Source: Candidatus Abyssobacteria bacterium SURF_17
Lineage (GTDB): Bacteria; Abyssobacteria; SURF-5
Length of the DNA stretch: 38,080 bases
NCBI GenBank assembly: GCA_003598055.1
Contig: QZKI01000043.1
Span: 1 to 38,080 of the forward strand
Direction of reading: 5' to 3'
The notes beneath the pieces were generated by a model. That model worked only from the letters and a program-made list of their open reading frames with translations. It did no database searches and was not told the origin of the DNA. Numbering within the stretch: the first letter of the stretch is position 1; every line of letters begins with the position of its first letter. Below, one piece after another: positions 6,986-14,802 of the stretch. Both the position numbers and the translations under genes were made by a program.

Positions 6986-7324
6986 CTATTTCGTGAAAGG
7001 AACGAGCACAAATATGCCGAATACGACCCAAATCAGCCCGAACAGGGCAAGAACCCAGCCGAACCCCTGGCGCAGTCTCTCTGATGGATTGAAATCCAGG
7101 AAAACTGACCACAGTCCGTTGAATCCGTGATAAACGCACACCGAAAGAAGCGAGAAATCAAAAAGCACCCACCAGGGACTCTGGAGGCGTGCTGCAACAC
7201 TCTCGAACGTGATGGCTTCCTTGGAAAGCGGAAGGACAATAATGTGGACAGCCATTCCAAAGACGAGATAGAGGCCCGTTACCCGCTGAAGCAGCCACGG
7301 CCACAACCCATGTTGTTGAGCCAT
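6986..7324 (-). CDS. sdhD: Succinate dehydrogenase membrane anchor subunit (SdhD-like)
   Basis: The first gene of the operon encodes 112 residues with three predicted membrane helices. WLLQRVTGLYLVFGMAVH forms the first, and YHGFNGLWSVFLDF carries the likely heme-ligand His in the pattern HxxxGxWxVxxD of SdhD. This would make the order D-C-A-B rather than the enterobacterial C-D-A-B, although both anchors share the QR(V/L)TG signature and are hard to tell apart. A GGGAG ribosome-binding site sits nine bases before the ATG, and a strong promoter lies about 75 bases upstream. Confidence 0.82.
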   Translation of the reverse strand: MAQQHGLWPWLLQRVTGLYLVFGMAVHIIVLPLSKEAITFESVAARLQSPWWVLFDFSLLSVCVYHGFNGLWSVFLDFNPSERLRQGFGWVLALFGLIWVVFGIFVLVPFTK

Positions 7325-7397
7325 GAAGCGGAACTCCCTTTTCGAATGAAAGAAAGGCGAGATTACACGACAACACCGGAACAGGGTTCGTTACAAA

Positions 7398-7426
7398 ACG
7401 ATAACAGACAATCCGCGCTTTGTCAA
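7398..7426 (-). promoter_or_regulatory. Sigma-70 promoter of the sdh operon
   Basis: On the minus strand a perfect TTGACA and TATCGT are separated by 17 bases. The predicted start near 7391 gives a leader of about 67 bases to the first sdh ATG at 7324. It is well placed between the sdh operon and the end of the GNAT gene. Confidence 0.7.
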
Positions 7427-7482
7427 GATACCGACTACGAGGACGGACAATTGGCTTCCGGCAGTTCCTGTTCGGGTGTGAC

Positions 7483-8622
7483 TTATACGGAGTCTAATCC
7501 CCAGATGAATAGTGGTATCGGAAAGCACGCATCGAGGGCATGAAGAATTCTCGATGAAAATCCCGTCACGACGCTTGAAGGCGCGTCGGGTCCGAAAAGA
7601 AGGCGCACGAGCTTACGCTCATCATCGAGCGTGACGTCTTCTTTGCCGAGGCAGACGGAAAATCCTTCCCCTCTGCGTCGGATTTGAAACTCTCTGCCCG
7701 TACGTGCACTCACGTAATCTCCCACTGCCGATGACACGCCTTCCAGATTGATTACTTTCATCATCGCCAGATATTCGAATACTGCCGGCAGCCGCATCCG
7801 CCGGAGCAAGTGAACGAGAGGCGTTTCAGAAGCCGGCAGGAGAATGGTAACGTGACCCGAAGTCGCGCGACGAGCAAACTCACGAACAAGACACAACAGG
7901 TCTGCAACTTCCCCACCCCATTCGTGAACGCAGCAATGAAAATCCTCTCCTTTGCCCATGACGGCATATGCAGTTATCTTGTTAACTCGCATGGCAAGCA
8001 AAGCCTCTACGTTTGGAATCCCCAGATATGCTTCGTATTCCTGCAGTGTTCGCTCCGTTCGAAGTGGCTCCTGCTCATGTATCCGGATTATGTCCGGGAG
8101 ATGCTCGGGTGCATACTCAACGATACTGCAATCGCATGGAATACCGACGAAATCCTCCATTCGCGCCCGTACCAGGAATTCAGAGCCCGCGGCCTCGTAA
8201 CCAAGCCTTCTATAGAAATCTCGCCTCTGGGTCCACAGTACTGAGAGATGACATCCCGACTCGCGCATGACGTTAATGCAATCCTTGAGCACCTCGGTCG
8301 CCAATCCTCGCCCTCGATATTCAGGATGTGTGGCCACAGATCCGACTCCGCCCACGCTATGCGTGAAGTCGTGTGTCCGCACCTTTGAGTAATAAATAGC
8401 AGCGTGTGAGAGCACTTCCCCGTCTTCAACAATCACGCGCATATTGTCGAGATTCCCTCTTGAGAGAACGAGCGGATATTCTCTTTCAATAGCCGATGAC
8501 AGTCCGGGGCGGAGCACTGAATTGATGAGTCGAAGTGCGGATGGGTATTCTGTAGAGCGAAGAGCCCGAGGCCCGTTCAAATGTGTCACAGAAGGCCCTT
8601 TGCCTGCATCGGCGAAAGTCAC
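7483..8622 (-). CDS. GNAT-family N-acetyltransferase, Eis-like architecture
   Basis: The 379-residue protein has an N-terminal GNAT domain with the acetyl-CoA loop SVATHPEYRGRGLATEVL (R103-G-R-G-L-A108) and DFYRRLGYE. A second weaker GNAT-like half and a C-terminal region ending with a terminal carboxylate follow, the three-part layout of Eis-like acetyltransferases. These acetylate amines of small molecules, sugars or proteins. The start is uncertain: GTG at 8622 has a poor ribosome-binding site, and GTG at 8589 is preceded by AAAGGG. It follows the GT2-TPR gene by 25 bases and may be the last gene of that unit, where it could acetylate an amino sugar; that is inference. Confidence 0.8.
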   Translation of the reverse strand: MTFADAGKGPSVTHLNGPRALRSTEYPSALRLINSVLRPGLSSAIEREYPLVLSRGNLDNMRVIVEDGEVLSHAAIYYSKVRTHDFTHSVGGVGSVATHPEYRGRGLATEVLKDCINVMRESGCHLSVLWTQRRDFYRRLGYEAAGSEFLVRARMEDFVGIPCDCSIVEYAPEHLPDIIRIHEQEPLRTERTLQEYEAYLGIPNVEALLAMRVNKITAYAVMGKGEDFHCCVHEWGGEVADLLCLVREFARRATSGHVTILLPASETPLVHLLRRMRLPAVFEYLAMMKVINLEGVSSAVGDYVSARTGREFQIRRRGEGFSVCLGKEDVTLDDERKLVRLLFGPDAPSSVVTGFSSRILHALDACFPIPLFIWGLDSV

Positions 8623-8647
8623 CCTGCGTGGAGAGAAAGCCCTTTAT

Positions 8648-10018
8648 TCAGCAGGTCGGGGCCACTTGACCCCGTGCCGCATTGAGGTTCCGCCGGAAGT
8701 CTTCACATGATGGATTAAGATGCTGTGCCTTTTCAAATGCCTCGACGGCCTCAGCCATGCGCCCCGCATGCATATATAACACTCCCATATTATTCCAGAG
8801 CGGGGCGCTATCCGCCGAATAAGCGACCGCTCTGTTGAGGAAGCGTTCAGCCAAAGCATAATTCCCGTTGCGCAGTTCGAGTGCTCCCATATTGAGCAAT
8901 GCGCGAGTATTCGTAGGATTTAGGTGGAGCGCCTTTTCCCATTCACACAGCGCGCGCACGGTGTCGCCTCTCTTGAGCAACAACGTTCCCATATTCACGC
9001 GGGCATCTACGAGATCCGGATTGAAACTGAGCGCCCGCTCATAGCATTCAATCGCGCGTTCATCCTTGCCCCGGCGCTCAAGCATTATAGCACACAGCAG
9101 CCACGCAGGAGCAAGCTTCGGGTTACGTTGAAGCAGGATTGCTGCTTCACTCGCAGCATTCCTGAAGTCTCCCATGAGATTGTATAAGAGAGCAAGTTCA
9201 ATGCGGGCGTCTTCAAAGAGCGGGTCCAGCCGAAGCGCTTCCTTCTGATGGAAAACGCCTCGGGGAATATCGTTTAGAATGTATCGGTGTACAAGTCCGA
9301 TATCAAAATGCGTCTTTGCGCACTCAGGGAACAGGGAGAGATTTTTTTCGCAAAGGCGCAGGTATTCAAGCTGTTTCTCGCGTAACTTCTCCTTGCCTTT
9401 CCGTTCATGAAAATGGTGAATGATAATATCCGTCGAGGCGATTTCCCCACCGCGGACAGCTATGGAACGTTCAACCGTTTCGTGCACGGCTCCCTCGAAA
9501 CGGGCGCCTTTTGCTCGCTTGAACATGCGCACGACCCTGCCGGGAACCCATCCATCCCAGCCTTCTCCTTCTTCATACGAGTCGTCATTGGCCACCCAGC
9601 GAATGTCGTGACTGTTCTGAGAATAGCTGCGATAGGTGAATAGGTATCCATCAGCCTCGCCCTTGGCCAGAAGGCGGATTTTCTCGGCGTCGCGTCGTGC
9701 GATGACTTCGTCGGCATCGAGCACCAGAATCCACCCGCCGGCGGCCTTACTCAGAGAATAGTTGCGTGCCTCGCTGAAATCGTCGCTCCAGCGATAGCGA
9801 AACACCTTTGCCCCCAATCGTTTCGCCAGTTCCGGAGTGTCATCCCTGGATCCCGTGTCCACAATGATAACTTCGTCTACGACATGCCGAACGCTCTCGA
9901 TGCACTGCTCAAGAAATTCCGCCTCGTCTTTCACAATCATGCAGAGAGAGATTTTCGAGTTTTCGGCCCGCACTCCATGGTCCGGTCCTGTTTTCCGTTT
10001 TTTCCAGCCTGCCCACAT
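8648..10018 (-). CDS. GT2 glycosyltransferase with C-terminal TPR repeats (type A)
   Basis: This protein of about 456 residues has one GT-A domain at about residues 20-235: LCMIVKDEAEFLEQC, IVDTGSRDDT, WSDDFSEARNYSL and the metal-binding LVLDADEV. A conserved RMFKRAKGARFEGAVHETVE segment follows, then about six TPR repeats. The WxDDFxxARN and FEGxxHE signatures group it with the four GT2 domains of the upstream gene, and it is closest to domains 1 and 3 there. SunS-like GT2 enzymes with TPR tails glycosylate peptides, so a protein acceptor is plausible. The start is ATG at 10018 with GAAGG eight bases upstream; a TTG at 10033 overlapping the previous stop is the alternative. Confidence 0.85.
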   Translation of the reverse strand: MWAGWKKRKTGPDHGVRAENSKISLCMIVKDEAEFLEQCIESVRHVVDEVIIVDTGSRDDTPELAKRLGAKVFRYRWSDDFSEARNYSLSKAAGGWILVLDADEVIARRDAEKIRLLAKGEADGYLFTYRSYSQNSHDIRWVANDDSYEEGEGWDGWVPGRVVRMFKRAKGARFEGAVHETVERSIAVRGGEIASTDIIIHHFHERKGKEKLREKQLEYLRLCEKNLSLFPECAKTHFDIGLVHRYILNDIPRGVFHQKEALRLDPLFEDARIELALLYNLMGDFRNAASEAAILLQRNPKLAPAWLLCAIMLERRGKDERAIECYERALSFNPDLVDARVNMGTLLLKRGDTVRALCEWEKALHLNPTNTRALLNMGALELRNGNYALAERFLNRAVAYSADSAPLWNNMGVLYMHAGRMAEAVEAFEKAQHLNPSCEDFRRNLNAARGQVAPTC

Positions 10019-10029
10019 GCTTAGAACCT

Positions 10030-13000
10030 TCAAGCTCCCGCCTGTGTGCTCGGTGCAAGCCGCTTCAGTTCCGAGCGATACCTCTCGATTTTCTTCTTTA
10101 TTTCCCCGAGGTTGAGTGGCAAGATTGTCGGGCTTATTCCCAGTTCAACCACTTTTTGGAGAAGCGCTTCTGCGCCTTCGCATTCGCCTGCCAGAAGTTT
10201 CCTCTCGCCCAACAGGAAATATGCAAGCCAGCTACGGGGACACAGTGTAATGGCATGTTTGAGCCATTGTTCCGATTCATCCGTTTTGCCTGACCGCAGC
10301 GCGCAATCAGAGAGTACGACGGCAGCCATCCAGAAAACTTCCCGCCACGCATGTCCATCTGTTTTCTCCCGCATTTCCCACAGCGTCCGGAGCCATTTGG
10401 CGGCATGGTCAGTTTGACCACAAAACAGAAACGTTTGGGCAAGAGAAAACATCACATATGGGTCTTCCGGCCGCGCTGCAAGTTCTTGGGCAAGCAGGTT
10501 CAGATTCCGCAAATTCTTCTTCATGGCCTCCGCACTGTTTTCATAGCCGACATGCCGGATCGCAAAATCCGGACAGTTCACCAACTCAATGCCGGCTTCC
10601 CGGAGAGGCCCCGCAATTTGCTCGTGAACCCTGCCAGTCCATCGGATACCGGGCTTATTAGGGAAGAGGCGCAACGTGTAGTTCTTTACGACAGTACCGT
10701 TATCGCCTATCCTTGACTCGAGAGGGAAGAAGACGCCGCAGGGAATTCCTCTAAGAATGAATTTCCGCAGAATTTCCACTGCGCGCGGCGTAATCCGGTC
10801 GTCTGCATCCAGCCAGAAAATCCATTTCCCTCGACTGGCGCTGAGAGCCGCGTTCCTGGCGTCGGCGAAGTCGTCGCTCCATTGGTGTCGAATCACCCGG
10901 GCGCCCAATTGCTCGGCCACCTGCATCGTATCGTCGCGGGAGCCTGTGTCAACAAGCACCACTTCATCAAAAAGATGTGCGATAGGCGCCAAACCCTCCC
11001 TCAGATTTGCTGATTCGTCTCTGATAATCATATTGAGACTGAGGTCGCACGGTAACTCCCGAGACTCGCGGAGATTCGCACATACATACTGAAAATTATT
11101 CCGGGCGTGCTGGTTGTGGGGATCCAGCCGCAGTGAGCGTTCAAGATAATCATGCGCCGTTGTCAAGTCACCGACTTTCGCTCGCAGATACCCCAACTTC
11201 GCGAGTGAATTTGCATCCTTCGGGTCTAATTCGAGGGCTTTTGCATATCGCGTTTCAGCCTCCTTCAGCCGTCCGGTTTTCTCAAGCGCAACGCCGAGGT
11301 CATACTGAATATGCGGAAAAATTGGCTCGAGCTCGGCCGCCCTCTCAAACAACTGCCTGGCCGCCTCAGGCTTACCTAACCTCATTTTCACGCATCCCAG
11401 ATTAAGAAGTGAACCGGTATCCCTAGGATTGAGGCTAACCGCATGACCAAGCGCCTCCTCGGCACGGATATAATCTCCGACGACCATGTATTGGATACCC
11501 AATTGAAAACGGGCACGCGCATCGTTCGGGTTCTCCCGTGCATTCAACTCCGCCAGTTCTAAATAGTAAGCTTGTTTGCGCGCATTGTGGCATACATAGC
11601 CATAATGATGCACGGGCACGTCGAAAAATTGGATCCTGCCGCCTGCTCTCAGAATCGAAGGTTCCACGCACTCATGAATCCGACCCTCGAACCGAATCTC
11701 AGGTCGATTCCGGAATAGTCTAACCTTGGTGGATGGAAACCAGCCCGGCTCCCCACGGGCGAACCCATCCGGCCCTTCCACAGGTTGCCAGCAGATGACA
11801 GACCGGTCAGAAGAATAGTTTCTTGACACCATCGAGAAGCCCCACACATCAGGCTCGGGCGTCAACGCGGCGACTTTTCCCAGGTCTGCGGGCGCTATAA
11901 CCTCGTCCGCATCAATTACCAATATCCAGTCGCCCTTGGCGAAATCGACCGCAACATTGCGAGCGGTGGAAAAGTCATCCTGCCATTTGACCTGATGCAC
12001 CGTTGCCCCAAGATTTCTGGCAATCTCCACCGTGCGGTCTGTGGAACCGGTATCGAGGACAACAATCTCGTCCGAGATTGAAGCGACTGATTGAATGGCA
12101 TCTCGGATACACGCCTCCTCATTTCTTGCGATGATGCAGGTGCTCAGCGTGAACACATTCCTATCGGAAGCTCTCTTGAGCGGAGTTTCAGGCAATCGAT
12201 TCAGATTTTGGCGCGCCAGCGCATTGTTCGGCTCAATTTCAAGAGCCTTCTCAAGCGCCTCCCTCGCCTCAGACGACTTTCCGCATCGTGCAAGCGCGAC
12301 TCCCAAATTGCACCACAGTTCGGGGTCCGCACCGGCCAGACCAAGCGCAGCGCGCAACACTGCCTCTGCTTTTTCAACATCTCCGTCCCGCAGGCAAAGT
12401 CGTGATAGATTCTTATATGCATCCACTCGCCCGCCCTGTTCAATAGCAGATTGAAATGCCGAGCGTGCCTTTTCGCGCTCACCCATGCGTTCATAAATGA
12501 GGCCCAGGTAGTTGTGCGCACACGCCGCGAGGCTGCGCCACGGCACAGGGATGAAACCCACCGTATCGGTCCCTGCCACGAACTGCTCGAACCATCCGCG
12601 TGATTCTCTGAACAATCCTTTGCGATAACAGACTTCTCCGAGAAAGAAACGGACAAGCCGGCTCTTCGGAGCTGCGTCGAGCAGTCGCTGCGCCCATCTA
12701 TGCGCGGCCTCCGCGTCGCCGGTCAGAAGATTGTATTGAGCAAGTCGACTCATCGCGTGCGTCGCGAATTCGCTTCCTGGCAACACATTCGGCATCTTCA
12801 GAAGCGCCTCGGAGACTTCGATAGCCCTTTCGAAATGTCCCAGCATCGAGTATGCCTGTGCAAGATGATGAAGCACATTGGGGTCGTTCGGTTCTTCTTC
12901 ATGCTCCAGTTCGAGCAACTTCAAATTGCGCATCGTTTTGATGTTACGAACTTCAGGAGCATCGTAACCCTTGTGGACAATTACAACATCGGTAAGAGCA

Positions 13001-14802
13001 CAAACGCTCAGTTGGATCAGTTCGAGCGATGGAAGGACTTGCTCATGGACACGCCCTTCCCAACGTATTCCATCAATATTTGGCAACACTCGAAGCTGTA
13101 GGAAGTCGGCTGCGTCTCCCTCGGCTGTGCCTGAGGTGACCTTCACAAGAAATCCCTTCTTCTCTTCGCCGACATCCCTTCTGATAACTCCCACATCATG
13201 CTGTCCGACCCTATCGTCCGCGTCGAGCCAGAGGACCCAATCCGAAGTAGCCTTTGACAAAGCAAAGTTTCTGGCCGCGGAGAAATCATCGCACCACTCA
13301 AAAGCGAAAACCTTATCAGTGAAACACCTCGCGACCTCGATGGTGTTGTCCTGAGAACCGGTATCCACAATCACGATCTCATCGAAACATGATAATACGT
13401 CAGGCAATAATTCTTTGAGGTTCTCCTCTTCATCCCTCACAATCATGATTAGACCGAGCGACGGGGATAGAGGTTCATCGCCAGTGGGCCTTCGGAGATT
13501 CTCTTGGGCTGCCGAATAGCGCGGATTTATGCTCAGTACGCGACTAAAGCACTTTACAGCCTCTGCCCGTGCGCCTTTTTCCGCGCTAAGTTCGCCAAGG
13601 TTGCTAAGGCTTTGACAATCGTTCGGATTGGAGGAATGTTTAGACTGAGAGACAGCACTCCCAGGATGCTTCCCTCCGAGCCGCTTCAGATGTTCCATGT
13701 TCCGGGCGGTGTCATGCGATTTCGGGTTTATCCTGAGTGCCTCATGGAAAGCGTGCACCGCCTCGGTCACCTCACCGCGAGAGGCAAGAAGCGCGCCGAG
13801 ATTATTCCACCCCTTCTCGTGCAAGGGAAACACGGCGAGCAGCGACCTATAGGCTTCTTCGGCCTCCGTGTCGCGGCGGAGTCGCTGGAGAGATACCGCA
13901 AGGTTATACATCGCATCTCCATGCCTCGGCTCCCAAACGAGCGTGTTGCGGTATTCTGAAATGGCCTCTTCGTCCCGCCCGCGCCTTGACAAAACTGCGC
14001 CCAAATCATAGTGCGCCAAAGCGAAATCGCTCCGGAGCGAAATAGCCCTCCTGAAACACTCTTCCGCTCTCGCTAAGTCACCAATATGTGCCAGAATGAC
14101 ACCGAGCTCATAATGGGCTTTGTAATTGCCTTCGTCGGCGGCGCATTTCGCTTCGGCAAGGGCGACCATCTGTTCATTCTTTCGTCTGATTAAATCCTCT
14201 GATTCCAGGTACCCGAAATGCTCGACAATTGCGTCGAGGAACTCGACCCTCCTGCCGATGCGTCGAATTGACGGCTCTACAAGCTCATGTATTTGTCCTT
14301 CGAACTGTACGCGGCGGTCGTTACGGAAAAGGCGGACCTTGCGCGACTCGACCCAGCCCGCGGCACAAGCGGTTGTGTGAGCGCCGTCGTTCGGAATAAA
14401 TCCCGCCGCTGTTGAATCATTCGTGTAGTTACGGGTCGGCAACACATAAGCCATGACATCTCGTCTGCAAGTCGCCCGCCTGATTTTATGAACGGCATCG
14501 GGTGTGAGGGTTTCATCAGCGTCCAGAACGAGTATCCAATCCGCTTTTGCCATCTCCAGTGATGCGTTTCTCGCGATGCTGAAATCGTCCGCCCATTTTT
14601 CCGAGCGGACCCTCGCGCCATATTCCCTTGCTATCTGCATGGTTCCGTCGGAAGAGCCCGTGTCCACGATAGTAATTTCGGAGACGAGACCCTTTGCGCT
14701 GTCCAGGCACCGGGGGAGCACTGCCTCTTCGTCTCTGACAATCATGCACAGCGCAATGGATTCAGCAGAAGCGGTCCTCTTCTTGTGTTTTTGTCTGCTC
14801 AT
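10030..14802 (-). CDS. Giant protein with four GT2 glycosyltransferase domains interleaved with TPR repeats
   Basis: This 1590-residue protein contains four GT-A domains, starting near residues 14, 449, 881 and 1251, each followed by TPR repeats. Every domain has the (I/V)DTGSxDxT nucleotide motif, a WxDDFxxARN segment and a DxD-type motif. Domains 1 and 3 read LVLDADE/LVIDADE and carry an NY(T/S)xD insertion (type A). Domains 2 and 4 read LWLDADDR/FWLDADDR without it and are followed by a distinct long-helix TPR block (type B). The order A-B-A-B suggests duplication of a two-enzyme cassette. All four metal motifs look intact. No signal peptide or membrane helix is seen, so it is cytoplasmic. 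Its ATG overlaps the previous stop (ATGA). It probably adds several sugars to a protein acceptor; donor and acceptor are unknown. Confidence 0.88.
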   Translation of the reverse strand: MSRQKHKKRTASAESIALCMIVRDEEAVLPRCLDSAKGLVSEITIVDTGSSDGTMQIAREYGARVRSEKWADDFSIARNASLEMAKADWILVLDADETLTPDAVHKIRRATCRRDVMAYVLPTRNYTNDSTAAGFIPNDGAHTTACAAGWVESRKVRLFRNDRRVQFEGQIHELVEPSIRRIGRRVEFLDAIVEHFGYLESEDLIRRKNEQMVALAEAKCAADEGNYKAHYELGVILAHIGDLARAEECFRRAISLRSDFALAHYDLGAVLSRRGRDEEAISEYRNTLVWEPRHGDAMYNLAVSLQRLRRDTEAEEAYRSLLAVFPLHEKGWNNLGALLASRGEVTEAVHAFHEALRINPKSHDTARNMEHLKRLGGKHPGSAVSQSKHSSNPNDCQSLSNLGELSAEKGARAEAVKCFSRVLSINPRYSAAQENLRRPTGDEPLSPSLGLIMIVRDEEENLKELLPDVLSCFDEIVIVDTGSQDNTIEVARCFTDKVFAFEWCDDFSAARNFALSKATSDWVLWLDADDRVGQHDVGVIRRDVGEEKKGFLVKVTSGTAEGDAADFLQLRVLPNIDGIRWEGRVHEQVLPSLELIQLSVCALTDVVIVHKGYDAPEVRNIKTMRNLKLLELEHEEEPNDPNVLHHLAQAYSMLGHFERAIEVSEALLKMPNVLPGSEFATHAMSRLAQYNLLTGDAEAAHRWAQRLLDAAPKSRLVRFFLGEVCYRKGLFRESRGWFEQFVAGTDTVGFIPVPWRSLAACAHNYLGLIYERMGEREKARSAFQSAIEQGGRVDAYKNLSRLCLRDGDVEKAEAVLRAALGLAGADPELWCNLGVALARCGKSSEAREALEKALEIEPNNALARQNLNRLPETPLKRASDRNVFTLSTCIIARNEEACIRDAIQSVASISDEIVVLDTGSTDRTVEIARNLGATVHQVKWQDDFSTARNVAVDFAKGDWILVIDADEVIAPADLGKVAALTPEPDVWGFSMVSRNYSSDRSVICWQPVEGPDGFARGEPGWFPSTKVRLFRNRPEIRFEGRIHECVEPSILRAGGRIQFFDVPVHHYGYVCHNARKQAYYLELAELNARENPNDARARFQLGIQYMVVGDYIRAEEALGHAVSLNPRDTGSLLNLGCVKMRLGKPEAARQLFERAAELEPIFPHIQYDLGVALEKTGRLKEAETRYAKALELDPKDANSLAKLGYLRAKVGDLTTAHDYLERSLRLDPHNQHARNNFQYVCANLRESRELPCDLSLNMIIRDESANLREGLAPIAHLFDEVVLVDTGSRDDTMQVAEQLGARVIRHQWSDDFADARNAALSASRGKWIFWLDADDRITPRAVEILRKFILRGIPCGVFFPLESRIGDNGTVVKNYTLRLFPNKPGIRWTGRVHEQIAGPLREAGIELVNCPDFAIRHVGYENSAEAMKKNLRNLNLLAQELAARPEDPYVMFSLAQTFLFCGQTDHAAKWLRTLWEMREKTDGHAWREVFWMAAVVLSDCALRSGKTDESEQWLKHAITLCPRSWLAYFLLGERKLLAGECEGAEALLQKVVELGISPTILPLNLGEIKKKIERYRSELKRLAPSTQAGA

